From: CAZCBX01 sp964497185
GTDB taxonomy: Bacteria > Bdellovibrionota_G > JALEGL01 > JAGRMV01
Direction: 5' to 3'
DNA length: 64,000 bases
Assembly (NCBI GenBank): GCA_964497185.1
Contig: CAZCBX010000013.1
Coordinates: 8,236-72,235 of the forward strand
Shown here: positions 1 through 9,091 of the stretch, piece by piece
How the letters are laid out: every line of letters begins with the position of its first letter
Position numbering within the stretch: the first letter of the stretch is position 1
Translations under genes and position numbers: made by a program
Notes under the pieces: generated by a model
The model's database searches: none
What the model saw: only the letters and a program-made list of their open reading frames with translations
Told to the model about the DNA's origin: nothing

Positions 1-97
1 CATCCAGCTGCTTGGTTTCTGCGGCGAGCTGATCGACTTTCATGCTTTGATAAAGCTTTTCAACTTGAATTTGAAGCGCTTTGGCTTGCTCAATCAC
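1..97 (-). CDS. 5' end of a coiled-coil protein, possibly peptide chain release factor 2 (partial)
   Basis: Only the first 32 codons are in the window; the gene runs off the left edge. A GTG start at 97-95 has AAAGGA about seven bases upstream, a good ribosome site; an in-frame ATG at 43 is the alternative. The visible peptide is a charged amphipathic helix containing SMKVDQLAAETKQLD. That resembles the N-terminal coiled coil of class I release factors (the RF2 pattern SLD-x-LxxExxxLE), so prfB is plausible but not proven. The RF2 programmed-frameshift signal CTT TGA C is not seen in this stretch. It is divergent from the PBP1A gene with only about 23 bp between starts. Confidence 0.45.
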   Translation of the reverse strand, partial: MIEQAKALQIQVEKLYQSMKVDQLAAETKQLD

Positions 98-120
98 GGG
101 TTTTTCCTTTCAAAAAAATC

Positions 121-2160
121 ATGTATACCATATCAAACATGCCTATGGGAGGTTTCATTCCAGCTGTGCGCCGCTTTTTTCATCGAACGCGCCCTTATTT
201 GCCCTGGTGTTTCAATGCATTGCTTGCGGTCATGCTTGGCGCTTTGGCCAGTGCTGCTTTGGTGGTTTTTCAAGACATTCCTCAAATTCAATCGCTGAAA
301 ACCTTTGAGCCCAAGAGCATTCACACCCTTTATGACATGCACGATCAGCCTGCCTATGAATATTTTGATCAGCGCAGAATTCCGTTAAGTCAAAACGAAA
401 TTCCACCTTTGGTGGCCGATGCTTTTCGTGTAGCCGAAGACTGGGATTTTTACACCCACTTTGGCATTGATTTAAAAGGTTTGCTTCGTGCCGTTGTCAC
501 CAACATTGTCAAAGGGCGTCTTTCACAAGGGGCGAGCACCATCACGCAGCAGCTGGCCCGCAACCTTTTTTTAAACCATCAAAAAACCATTGCACGCAAA
601 TTAAAGGAAGCCTATCTCACGCTACGCATTGAGCGAAGTTTTACCAAACAAGAAATTTTAACCATGTATTTAAACCAAATTTACCTGGGTGAAGGAACCT
701 ACGGCATTGCACAGGCCAGTTTGATGTACTTTGGCAAGCCCGTGACGGATTTGGGCATCGCCGAAATTGCCCTGCTGGCGGCGCTACCCAAAAATCCCAA
801 CATTTACTCTCCTTTCCGCCATCCCGATAAAGCACTGGCGCGGCGCAATTTAATTTTGCGCTGGATGGCCCAGCGTGAAGTGATTTCTGCGGAGCAAATG
901 CGGGTGGCCATGGAACAAGCCATTCCGGATCACAAACAGAATGTACGTGAAAAACAAAATTACTTTACCCATCACGTGTATCAGAAATTAACCGACCACA
1001 TTCCACTCAACGTGATGGAGCAAGGGGGCCTATCCATTTTTACACCTTACGACCCTGCGCTACAGCGGGCGTCTGAACAAGCGGCCCAAAAAGCCATTCG
1101 CGCGTATGCGCAGCGGCATAAGCTGGATGCAGAGAAAGACCAAGATCAACTTCCACAAATTGCTTCTATCAGCATGGATGTGCGCACCGGCGGCATTCGA
1201 GCCATGGTGGGCGGGCGCAATTTTGCGCAAAGTTTGTTTAACCGTGCTTTGTTGGCCAAACGCCAACCCGGTTCGTCCATCAAACCCTTGCTGTATGCCT
1301 TAGGCATTGACCAAGGCTACACCCAGTCGAGCTTTTTATTGGATGCCCCCATCGAATTTGATCATCCCCAATTTGGACGGTGGGCGCCCGAAAACTATGA
1401 CCATGATTTTGCCGGCTACCTGCCCATGCGCAGGGCACTGGAAAAATCAAAAAACACCACCTCGGTTCGCTTGCTGCAATCGTTGGGTGTGGGCAATTTT
1501 CACCGTTGGTTGCGGCTGCTGGGCATCACGGAGCCTGTCCAGCCCAATTTAACCATTGCGCTGGGCAGCTCAAGCGTGACCTTGCCTGAACTGGCCAAAG
1601 CCTATGCCACTTTTGCCAATGGTGGTCTCAGCGTAACCCCTTACACCATTGATCGGGTCACCCGTGCCAACGGAGAAACTTGGTTAACCCATACGCCGCA
1701 AGTGCGGCGCGTTTTGTCCCAACAAACGGCTTTTATCACCACCGACATGCTTCTGGGGGTTGTTCAGGATGGATCGGGCCGATTTGCCAACGACATTGAC
1801 TGCAAGCTCGCCGGCAAGACAGGCACCACCAACAATTATGTTGATTCAGTTTTTGCTGGGTTTAGTCGTGATCTGGTGACCATTACCTGGGTGGGTTTTG
1901 ACGACAATCGAACATTGGGTTTTGGCGAAACAGGCTCCAAAGCCGCCGGACGCTTTTGGGCCGACATCATGCGCGCGCACTGTGAGATGGATCAGCCTGG
2001 CGACTTTGATGTGCCGGAAGGCATCGAAATGGTCACCGTCGATCACACCACCGGCCTTTTGCCCAGTGCATGGACCATTGACTTTCAAGCGCAAGCCTAC
2101 CTACCAGGTACAGCGCCCACGCAATCTTGCTGCGCGCCCAAAGCACCCGAAACAAAATAA
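121..2160 (+). CDS. mrcA: Penicillin-binding protein 1A (bifunctional transglycosylase/transpeptidase)
   Basis: A 679-residue class A PBP that polymerises and cross-links peptidoglycan at the outer face of the inner membrane. There is a short basic cytoplasmic tail and one membrane anchor at about residues 29-49. The GT51 domain has catalytic Glu106 in AEDWDFYTHFG and the QGASTITQQ motif at 136-144. The transpeptidase domain has SxxK at Ser385-Lys388, SxN at Ser443-Asn445 and KTG at 566-568. All catalytic motifs are intact. The start is uncertain: none of the ATGs at 121, 139 or 145 has a clear ribosome site, and the divergent gene begins only 23 bp away. Family assignment is secure; length is slightly short for PBP1A. 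Confidence 0.93.
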   Translation: MYTISNMPMGGFIPAVRRFFHRTRPYLPWCFNALLAVMLGALASAALVVFQDIPQIQSLKTFEPKSIHTLYDMHDQPAYEYFDQRRIPLSQNEIPPLVADAFRVAEDWDFYTHFGIDLKGLLRAVVTNIVKGRLSQGASTITQQLARNLFLNHQKTIARKLKEAYLTLRIERSFTKQEILTMYLNQIYLGEGTYGIAQASLMYFGKPVTDLGIAEIALLAALPKNPNIYSPFRHPDKALARRNLILRWMAQREVISAEQMRVAMEQAIPDHKQNVREKQNYFTHHVYQKLTDHIPLNVMEQGGLSIFTPYDPALQRASEQAAQKAIRAYAQRHKLDAEKDQDQLPQIASISMDVRTGGIRAMVGGRNFAQSLFNRALLAKRQPGSSIKPLLYALGIDQGYTQSSFLLDAPIEFDHPQFGRWAPENYDHDFAGYLPMRRALEKSKNTTSVRLLQSLGVGNFHRWLRLLGITEPVQPNLTIALGSSSVTLPELAKAYATFANGGLSVTPYTIDRVTRANGETWLTHTPQVRRVLSQQTAFITTDMLLGVVQDGSGRFANDIDCKLAGKTGTTNNYVDSVFAGFSRDLVTITWVGFDDNRTLGFGETGSKAAGRFWADIMRAHCEMDQPGDFDVPEGIEMVTVDHTTGLLPSAWTIDFQAQAYLPGTAPTQSCCAPKAPETK

Positions 2161-2192
2161 AAAAAGGACACGCACCCAAAGTACGCGTCCTG
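2156..2192. terminator. Possible bidirectional terminator between PBP1A and phasin-like gene
   Basis: An imperfect hairpin (GGAC...GTCC ends, 2166-2190, with internal mismatches) lies between two convergent genes. It is preceded by an A-rich run that reads as a U-tract on the minus strand, and followed by a T-rich stretch on the plus strand. The stem is not perfect, so the call rests mostly on position. Confidence 0.4.
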
Positions 2193-2217
2193 GTATTGTT
2201 TAAAATTGAAAAGCAGA

Positions 2218-2556
2218 CTAGCTTAGTTTTGCGAGTCGGGCTTCGATGCGATCGAGTTTGGCATTCATTTTGTCCAGCTCTTGTTGCGTCAAGGCGGATA
2301 GTTTTTTCACCGTTTGTTGAATGTTTTGATCGGTGTTGGCCAAAAAGTTTTCGCGGGCCTCTTTGGTGCGAACTTCAATGAATTCTGAAAGTTGATCGAC
2401 CTGCTCCGGTGTCATTTTTCCGCTGCGGCCAAGTTTTTCAGTCCAGTAAGGAACATGGTTTTCGGGATTGTCGATTAAACCGCGTGTGGCTTTCCATGAA
2501 AAGCGAACAAAATCCGCCATCATTGGGTCTTTTTTCATTTTTTTGGTCGTTTCCAT
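2218..2556 (-). CDS. Phasin-like coiled-coil protein
   Basis: A 112-residue soluble, charged, helical protein. Residues 45-70 (KMTPEQVDQLSEF...) and the heptad-like C-terminus (about residues 80-110, LDKMNAKLDRIEARLAKL) resemble small phasin / PhaF-type granule-associated proteins. In that family MTPEEVD and a terminal coiled coil are common. If correct, it would coat polyhydroxyalkanoate granules or act as a small structural regulator. No PHA synthase is in the window, so the function is inference. AGAGG sits upstream of the ATG. It is downstream of recJ in the same direction but 130 bp away, so it may have its own promoter. Confidence 0.6.
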   Translation of the reverse strand: METTKKMKKDPMMADFVRFSWKATRGLIDNPENHVPYWTEKLGRSGKMTPEQVDQLSEFIEVRTKEARENFLANTDQNIQQTVKKLSALTQQELDKMNAKLDRIEARLAKLS

Positions 2557-2686
2557 GTTTTTTTCCTCTTTTCGCTACGGTATTGACTTTTGCATCACTA
2601 TTTTACGACAATCAGCGTCGAATCTACTAAATTTGAAACTGTAATACAAGTTAATTTTTAACCCGCCCCAACCACTAGGGATCACC

Positions 2687-4402
2687 TCAGAGAGATTGAA
2701 AATCCAAGATTTGCAGCGAAATTTGCGTTTTTCCTCGAAAATATTGCTTTTCAGGTTTGTATGCAATGCGAAGCGGCCCCTGAAACGTACGGCGCCAGGC
2801 CTCAAACTGCCCAAAAGCAATGCATGAAAACGTATGGCCCTTCTGATCGGTGACCTTGGCTTTTAAGTGGTTTTGCCCCACTTGCAGTGGCTGACCCACC
2901 ACGTGCACATCCGCCATAAAAATGGGTTGGGGATGGCCCATGCCAAACGGACGAAGTCGGTCCAGGCCGTAGAAAAATACATCATGGATGCCATCGAGGG
3001 GCAATGGAGCGTCGACCCATGTTTCAGGCGCGGCCTGCTGGCCAAACATTTCTTTGCACATGGGCTGAATTTCTTGCGCAAAAAGCGGTAGATGTTCTCG
3101 CAACATTTTGCCGCCACCGGCTTCTTCGTGGCCGCCATACTCCACAAAATAATGGGAAAATTGGTTCATCAGTTTTACCAGATGCACGCCACTTCTGGAC
3201 CGCGCAGAACCTTTGGCCCATTGGTCTTCAAACGTAAAAACAAAAGTAGGTTTGCCAAAGGTTTGGGCCATTTTTTGCGCCATCAAACCAATGATGCCTG
3301 GATGATACTCAGCATCGCCCAACACCAACACTTCATTGCCCATCGACACTTGACGCTGCGCTTCGGGCATGGCGTGCGCCACCATGGCTTCCTGCTTTTT
3401 TTTGCGTTCAACATTGTAACCATCCAGTTCCACGGCCAGCATTTGGGCCTGCATGGGATCCCGAACGGTTAATAGCTCAAAGGCTCTGTCGCCTTTACCC
3501 AGGCGGGCGGCGGCATTAATTTTGGGTGCCAATTTAAAACCAATGTCATCGCTAATCATGCTGGGTTGATTGCCCAAGCCCACCACTTGTTTTAACGCGT
3601 CCACCCCAACCTGCGGTTGGTGTTGCAATATCTCTAAGCCTTTGGACACCAAAATGCGATTCATGCCCACCACGGGTGCCAAATCTGCGATGGTGCCAAG
3701 GGCCACCACGTCCAAAAACTTTTTTAAGTTGGGCTCGGGGCGTGCATCGTTGAAAAAGTTTTGATCGCGGAGTGTTTTGCGCAAAGCCATAAGCGTTAAA
3801 AAAACCACCCCGACGCCCGAAAGCTCTTCCACCGAGGCCTGATTGTCTTGGCGCTGCGGGTTGACCAACAACACCCCTTCCGGCATGTCTCCTTGCACCT
3901 GATGGTGATCCGTGATGATGACTTCAATGCCCAGGTCCATGAGTTTTTGTGCAGCTGCATACGAAGAGCTGCCGCAATCACAGGTGATGAGTAAATCGAT
4001 GTTCTGACGTTTGGCTTGCTCGATCGCGCGATCTGAAATGCCGTGGCCTTCCTCCAAACGGTTGGGTAGAAACACTTCAATAGGCGCTTGAATGTCTTGA
4101 AAAAAGAGTGAAAAAAGCGCGCTGCTGGTGATGCCGTCGGCATCAAAATCTCCGTGAATCATGATGGTTTTGCCATCGATGATGCGCTGACTGATCTTCT
4201 GGCAAGCTTGGGCCATGTTGCTCAAGTCAAATGGAGAAGGAAGTTGCGAAAGCGAGGTATTAAAAAACGCGTTGGTTTTTTCTACCGAATCAATGCCGCG
4301 TGACACCAAAATGCGTGCAATGGCCGGCGGCAGGGCCATGCTGGAAGCCAGTGCTTCAATGAGACCATCATCGGCCTCTTTCATGCGAAGCTGGGTGGTC
4401 AC
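2687..4402 (-). CDS. recJ: Single-stranded-DNA-specific exonuclease RecJ
   Basis: A 571-residue 5'-3' ssDNA exonuclease of the DHH phosphoesterase family, acting in recombination and mismatch repair. Motif I is HGDFDADG, with metal-binding Asp85, Asp87 and Asp89. The DHH motif is at 165-167 (ITDHH), and the DHHA1 glycine-rich motif GGHEEAGGG lies in the second half. Length matches E. coli RecJ (577). The start is a GTG placed directly after the secF stop (TAAGTG), with AAGGGG just upstream, so translation is probably coupled to secF. An ATG at codon 7 is an alternative. recJ following secDF is a known arrangement. Confidence 0.95.
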   Translation of the reverse strand: MTTQLRMKEADDGLIEALASSMALPPAIARILVSRGIDSVEKTNAFFNTSLSQLPSPFDLSNMAQACQKISQRIIDGKTIMIHGDFDADGITSSALFSLFFQDIQAPIEVFLPNRLEEGHGISDRAIEQAKRQNIDLLITCDCGSSSYAAAQKLMDLGIEVIITDHHQVQGDMPEGVLLVNPQRQDNQASVEELSGVGVVFLTLMALRKTLRDQNFFNDARPEPNLKKFLDVVALGTIADLAPVVGMNRILVSKGLEILQHQPQVGVDALKQVVGLGNQPSMISDDIGFKLAPKINAAARLGKGDRAFELLTVRDPMQAQMLAVELDGYNVERKKKQEAMVAHAMPEAQRQVSMGNEVLVLGDAEYHPGIIGLMAQKMAQTFGKPTFVFTFEDQWAKGSARSRSGVHLVKLMNQFSHYFVEYGGHEEAGGGKMLREHLPLFAQEIQPMCKEMFGQQAAPETWVDAPLPLDGIHDVFFYGLDRLRPFGMGHPQPIFMADVHVVGQPLQVGQNHLKAKVTDQKGHTFSCIAFGQFEAWRRTFQGPLRIAYKPEKQYFRGKTQISLQILDFQSL

Positions 4403-5590
4403 TTACCCCTTGCTTGCGAAATATTTTCGGGTGTAAATGGTCAATGGAGAGGCAATAAATACCGTGGAATAAGTACCAAATACAACACCCAAGGTTAAAG
4501 CCAACGCGAAGTTTTGCGTGATGACGCCGCCGTAAAACAACAACATCAAGGTGGCCATGAGCAAGGTAATGGAAGTCAGCACCGTTCGGCTTAACGTTTC
4601 ATTGATGCTTTTGTTCACAATATCCACAAAACCCATGCCTTTGACTTTTTTCAAGTTTTCTCGAATTCGGTCGTACGTAACGATGGTATCGTTGATGGAA
4701 AAACCAACAATGGTCAGCACCGCCGCCACCGTGGACAAATCAAAAGGCAATTGCAAGAACGCAAACACGCCCAACACCGCAATGGAATCATGCACCAACG
4801 CCACAATCGCGCCCGGTGAAAACTCAAAATCAAAACGAAACCAGATGTAACCCAGAATAAACAAGATGGAAATTAACACCGCGCCCAACGCCTGTGTTCG
4901 GAGTTCAGAACCCACTTTTTGTCCAACTTCTTCGACCTGCAACACTTCAAAACGATCTGCGCCTTGGGTTTGCTCCAAGGTGTCGATGATGCGTGTGGAT
5001 GCACCCGCAAACTGCACAAGGTATTCATTGCGCGCCGCTTTACCAAAGGGCGAGACAAATTGAACACTGGCATTGTCTAACTTAAGGTCGGCAATGGCCT
5101 GCTCAATGGCGGCTTCATCTTGAGAGCTGTTGAAAACAGGGTACATTCGCTCTTCAGAAAAACGCAAACTCACCAAACCCGAAGGCAGTTGGTTTAATGC
5201 TGAACGGATTTGACTTTCGTACCGGCTGAGTTTTAAATCTTCGGGCTGTACGCGAATCAAAAATTCATTTTTATCGGCATCGCCATAACTCTGCACATTG
5301 ACCCCTTCATATCCAATGGGTTCAAGAACGTCACGAATGTCTTGCGCCGTGGTTCCTTGATCGAAGCGTAGGTAAATCTCTGTGCCGCCCCGAAAATCAA
5401 TGCCATAGTTTAAGCCTTGGGTGGCCAAGGCATACACGCACGCGGCCAAAAACAAGCCGCTGATCACAAAAAAGATTTTGGCTTTGCCGACAAAATCAAA
5501 GTTGGGCTTGGCTGGCACCAGCGCAAAAAACTTTGGCTCGTTTTGGGGTGGAAGGTTGGATTCGTTGGGTCGTTTGTTTGTTTTGGCCAT
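4403..5590 (-). CDS. secF: Protein translocase subunit SecF
   Basis: A 395-residue inner-membrane partner of SecD that uses proton motive force to pull exported proteins through SecYEG. The N-terminal helix (about residues 35-57) is followed by the hallmark GLNYGIDFRGGTEIYLRF. A periplasmic domain and a block of five C-terminal membrane helices follow, containing VGFSINDTIVTYDRIREN. The ribosome site TAGGAAAA precedes the ATG. It sits 43 bp after secD and abuts recJ. Length is somewhat above E. coli SecF (323), mostly in the cytoplasmic N-terminus and periplasmic domain. Confidence 0.97.
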   Translation of the reverse strand: MAKTNKRPNESNLPPQNEPKFFALVPAKPNFDFVGKAKIFFVISGLFLAACVYALATQGLNYGIDFRGGTEIYLRFDQGTTAQDIRDVLEPIGYEGVNVQSYGDADKNEFLIRVQPEDLKLSRYESQIRSALNQLPSGLVSLRFSEERMYPVFNSSQDEAAIEQAIADLKLDNASVQFVSPFGKAARNEYLVQFAGASTRIIDTLEQTQGADRFEVLQVEEVGQKVGSELRTQALGAVLISILFILGYIWFRFDFEFSPGAIVALVHDSIAVLGVFAFLQLPFDLSTVAAVLTIVGFSINDTIVTYDRIRENLKKVKGMGFVDIVNKSINETLSRTVLTSITLLMATLMLLFYGGVITQNFALALTLGVVFGTYSTVFIASPLTIYTRKYFASKG

Positions 5591-5633
5591 GGTATTTTCC
5601 TACAAAGCTTGGGTTGAGAACATCATTGTATGA

Positions 5634-7346
5634 TTAAATGGATAAAGTATTGTTTTTGCCTCGTGTGATCATCCACTCATAAGCCAATCGGGTAAACCAA
5701 ATGGCGGTGATGTAGTTGGCAATCAGACCAAAGATCAGCGTGACAGCAAATCCTTTGATGGGTCCTGTACCGAAGTAAAACAAAATAATCCCTGTGATAA
5801 TCGTGGTTAAGTTTGCATCCAAGATGGTTTCGTGGGCCCGCTCATAGCCAAGCTCAATGGCCGCTTTAACAGGACGACCCGTTCGAAGCTCTTCACGGAT
5901 GCGTTCAAATATAATGATGTTGGCATCCACGGCCATACCAATGGACACCAGTATCCCCGCAATACCAGGCAGCGTGAGGGTTGCATTGAGCATGCCCAAA
6001 CACGCAACCACAAAAAGCAAATTGATGGCCAGCGCCACATCGGCAATCAAGCCAGAGGTGCGATAGTAAATAAGCATAAAGACAACAATCAGCAACACGC
6101 CGTATGCAATGGCGCGCATGCCTTTTTCAATGGAATCTTTGCCCAAAGATGGACCCACGGTTCGATTTTCTAGCACCTCGATCGGGGCCGGCAGTGCGCC
6201 AGAGCGCAGTACCAAAGCCAAATCTTGGGCTTCACGTGAAATTTCACTGCGGGGCCGTGCGCCGCTGCCAAAGGTAATGGTGGATACGCCGTTGGGGATA
6301 TGGCTGCGCAACACAGGCGCAGACACAATTTTGTCATCCAAAACAATGGCCATTTGCTTGCCCACGTTTTCTTTGGTCAGTTCAGAAAATTGCTTGGTGC
6401 CTGCCGGATTAAAACGCATGAGCACAGCAGGCATGTTAAATTCGTCTACCGTTAAGCGGGCGTCGTCTAGCAACTCACCTGAAATACGCTCACCGCGAAT
6501 GACCAAGTACGGTGTGCGGTTGACTTCGTTGTTGGTGGGGTCTACGGTTTCTTCAAACAAAAGCTCGCGACCTTCTGGTATTTCTGGCTGCACCAAAGCT
6601 TGGAACTCAGCGGGGTTTGCATCTTCTCCCAAACTCTCGCGCGCAGTGTTGGCAATTTGGTTGAGCGAGGCTGCACTAACAGACGTGTCCACCAACTGAA
6701 ATTCAAGCTGTGCAGTTTTGGCCAAAATCTCGCGTGCGCGATCGGGATCATCCATACCCGGCAATTGCACAATGATTCGGTTTTTGCCTTTGGCCACAAT
6801 GGAGGGTTCTGCAACGCCAAATTCATCCAATCGGTTGCGCAGTGTTTCCAGTGCTTGATCGACCGTTTGTTTTTCAATTTGTGCCACGCGGTCATCGCGA
6901 ATGTCGATGGTTGCCGAAGGTTGTTCAAAGCGATCTGGACCAAAAATACCCTGGGGCACCACTTCTAAAATTGGAAATTGCTGCCGCAAGACTTCTTTAA
7001 AACGGTCCATTTCAGCTTCGTTGGCAAAGGTGACATGAAACTCCGTGGTGTTGATGTCCTGGGTCACCCCTTCGAAGGCGACGTTTTCATCTTTCATGTA
7101 TTGTTCAACATCATACTTCAACGTTTCGGCTTCATTGATTAGGGCACGTTCTAAGTCAATGCCCAGCACCATGTGAATGCCACCCTGAAGATCGAGCCCT
7201 AAGCGCAGCGCGGTGTCAGGCGCAATTTTGGCCAAAAAGCCTTGTGCGTCCTCACCCCGATTGGCAAAATTGGGCAAGACAAAATAAACAGCCAGCAAAA
7301 CAAACGCCAAAGCTGCAAAAAATTTGGTTTTCCATGAACGGTTCAT
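5634..7346 (-). CDS. secD: Protein translocase subunit SecD
   Basis: A 570-residue export motor subunit. It has an N-terminal membrane helix, then LGLDLQGGIHMVLGIDL, a large periplasmic P1 region and six membrane helices in all. The conserved membrane signature VDANIIIFERIREEL is near residue 480. It forms a complex with SecF and YajC, encoded on either side. AGAGGG precedes the ATG at good spacing. Nothing is truncated; the length is typical for the short SecD form. Confidence 0.97.
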   Translation of the reverse strand: MNRSWKTKFFAALAFVLLAVYFVLPNFANRGEDAQGFLAKIAPDTALRLGLDLQGGIHMVLGIDLERALINEAETLKYDVEQYMKDENVAFEGVTQDINTTEFHVTFANEAEMDRFKEVLRQQFPILEVVPQGIFGPDRFEQPSATIDIRDDRVAQIEKQTVDQALETLRNRLDEFGVAEPSIVAKGKNRIIVQLPGMDDPDRAREILAKTAQLEFQLVDTSVSAASLNQIANTARESLGEDANPAEFQALVQPEIPEGRELLFEETVDPTNNEVNRTPYLVIRGERISGELLDDARLTVDEFNMPAVLMRFNPAGTKQFSELTKENVGKQMAIVLDDKIVSAPVLRSHIPNGVSTITFGSGARPRSEISREAQDLALVLRSGALPAPIEVLENRTVGPSLGKDSIEKGMRAIAYGVLLIVVFMLIYYRTSGLIADVALAINLLFVVACLGMLNATLTLPGIAGILVSIGMAVDANIIIFERIREELRTGRPVKAAIELGYERAHETILDANLTTIITGIILFYFGTGPIKGFAVTLIFGLIANYITAIWFTRLAYEWMITRGKNNTLSI

Positions 7347-7365
7347 ATAGGGCCCTCTTTATAAT

Positions 7366-7710
7366 TTATGCGGCGGATGCAGTGGTATTGGCCAAACCAG
7401 CAATGGCATGGCGTGATACTTTAATTTTTACGTTGGGTGCCACTTCCAAAGTAATGACTTTTTCTGCCACACCAGCAACTTTGCCAAATACACCCGATTG
7501 GGTGATCACTTCATCGCCTTTGACCAGTGCATTGATCATTTCTTGACGCTTTTTTTCCTGTTTTTTCTGCGGAAGAATGAGAAAAAAGTAAAAAATAAGC
7601 ACCATGCCTCCCACCAAAATCAAGGTGGAAAAGCCGCTGCCTGCGGGTGATGAAGCCGCTGCTCCATTTTGAGCGTGCGCACTGGAAATCAATAAATTTA
7701 ATACGGTCAT
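7366..7710 (-). CDS. yajC: Preprotein translocase accessory subunit YajC
   Basis: About 114 residues with a hydrophobic N-terminal stretch ending in AHA, a single membrane helix (about FSTLILVGGMVLIFYFFLIL), then the family signature LPQKKQEKKRQE and a small beta-rich cytoplasmic domain. It binds SecDF. The frame is open further upstream from a TTG at 7737, but I chose the ATG at 7710 because it places the hydrophobic segments as usual for YajC. Neither start has a strong ribosome site. Gene order tgt-yajC-secD-secF is the classical arrangement. Confidence 0.93.
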   Translation of the reverse strand: MTVLNLLISSAHAQNGAAASSPAGSGFSTLILVGGMVLIFYFFLILPQKKQEKKRQEMINALVKGDEVITQSGVFGKVAGVAEKVITLEVAPNVKIKVSRHAIAGLANTTASAA

Positions 7711-7798
7711 AGCGAGTTTAGGTACATCAGGGCGCAAAATTGGTCAACTATAGAAACAGACCAAAGTGGCCTGAATTTCAATCAAACCAGCAGGAGGG

Positions 7799-8911
7799 TT
7801 AGGAAGCTTCCGGTCCTTGTCGAAAAGTTTGATAAAATGGGCCAAATGCATCTTGCGCAATGGCCTGACGAATGCGCTTCATCAGGTTAAGGTAATAGCG
7901 CAAATTATGAATGGTGTTGAGACGTAAGGCCAAATATTCGTTGCATTTAAACAAATGGTGAAGGTACGCCGCCGAATAATGCTGACATGTATAACAGTCG
8001 CAGGCTGGATCAATCGGCTCATCCACCTCCTTGTATTTGGCTTTGCGAATGTGAATGCGTCCTTGGGTTGAAAAAAGTGAGCCGTTGCGCGCATTTCGCG
8101 TGGGCATCACGCAATCAAACATGTCCACCCCACGGTAAACGTTTTCAACCAAATCAATGGGGGTGCCCACGCCCATCAAATATCGGGTTTTATCTTTGGG
8201 CATATCTTGCGTGCATATTTCCACGGCATCGTACATGGCCTGGGGCTCTTCCCCCACACTTAAGCCACCAATGGAGTATCCATCACAGTCCCGCGCCACG
8301 GTTTCCAACGTGGAGAATCGCCGCAGCTCAGGATCTGTGCCGCCTTGAATGATGCCATGGAGAGACTGATGGGCCGGCCGCTCCACTTTTAAGGCCCGAT
8401 CCAGCCATGCCAGCGTGAGCTTGGCAGCCTCTTGAAGTTTTTGATGGCTGGCGGGTAGCCCCGTGCATACATCGATGGGCATCATGATGTCCGATCCAAG
8501 ATTTTTTTGAATTTCAATCACCCGTTCGGGGGTCCATTGAAATTTGGTGCCATCGATGTGCGAGCGAAATTCCACACCCTCGGGGGTGACTTTGCTAAAC
8601 GCGTCCAAACTAAATACTTGAAAGCCGCCGCTGTCTGTTAATATGGAGCGATCCCAGTTCATAAAACCATGCAACCCACCGCGACGTGCCACCACTTCAT
8701 CGCCAGGACGTAAAAAATTATGGTACGCATTGGACAAAATAATTTGCGGATCCAACAATTCGATGTCTTGGGTGTCCAGCGTTTTGATGGTGATGTTGGT
8801 GCCGACTGGCATAAAGACCGGTGTTTCGATGGTGCTGCGTGAGGTCACAAGTCGGCCCAGCCGTGCGCGGGACTGAGTGTCTTCTTTTAAGACTGTAAAG
8901 TCGTATGGCAT
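7799..8911 (-). CDS. tgt: Queuine tRNA-ribosyltransferase (tRNA-guanine transglycosylase)
   Basis: A 370-residue enzyme that swaps guanine-34 of GUN-anticodon tRNAs for preQ1. Visible are TDSGGFQVFSL with general acid/base Asp93, the nucleophile Asp266 in DCVMPTRNARNG, and the zinc ligands Cys304, Cys306, Cys309 and His335. I chose the ATG at 8911, giving MPYDFTVLKED, the usual start of bacterial Tgt. The frame remains open to 8971, but that extension falls outside family homology. It works with QueA, encoded just upstream, in the queuosine pathway. Confidence 0.96.
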   Translation of the reverse strand: MPYDFTVLKEDTQSRARLGRLVTSRSTIETPVFMPVGTNITIKTLDTQDIELLDPQIILSNAYHNFLRPGDEVVARRGGLHGFMNWDRSILTDSGGFQVFSLDAFSKVTPEGVEFRSHIDGTKFQWTPERVIEIQKNLGSDIMMPIDVCTGLPASHQKLQEAAKLTLAWLDRALKVERPAHQSLHGIIQGGTDPELRRFSTLETVARDCDGYSIGGLSVGEEPQAMYDAVEICTQDMPKDKTRYLMGVGTPIDLVENVYRGVDMFDCVMPTRNARNGSLFSTQGRIHIRKAKYKEVDEPIDPACDCYTCQHYSAAYLHHLFKCNEYLALRLNTIHNLRYYLNLMKRIRQAIAQDAFGPFYQTFRQGPEAS

Positions 8912-8992
8912 GCTGGTTGATGTATCACATGCAAGGCATTTGGGGAATGTGGGGAGTATACAAGGGAACACGAAAAGATATGTCTTTTTTTT

Positions 8993-9091
8993 GGGCTTTG
9001 CCCATTGGGAAGCGGATGAGGGGACACACGGCGAGGCTTTGCCTCTTGGGGGAAAAGACGAGAGGACACACCTAAAGGTATGTCCCCGTCG
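8993..9091. repeat. Palindromic repeat cluster (tandem units plus R2 element) between queA and tgt
   Basis: Two tandem units of about 40 bp (8993-9029 and 9033-9071) share the pattern xxGCTTTGCxx hairpin, TTGGG, GA-rich spacer and GGGGACACAC or AGGACACAC. The hairpins are GGGCTTTGCCC and GAGGCTTTGCCTC. The second unit runs into the near-palindrome R2 (9064-9087). R2's 3' half, CTAAAGGTATGTCCCCG, recurs exactly as its reverse complement at 63741-63757. R2 ends five bases before the queA stop codon. The GGCGAGG and GGGGGAAA pieces of unit 2 also resemble the R1 repeat at 29.3 and 63.7 kb. No coding sense is seen. Confidence 0.7.

Noticed and set aside
6109..6699. 196-codon open frame opposite secD
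   Set aside because: Complement of conserved secD; serine-rich meaningless translation.
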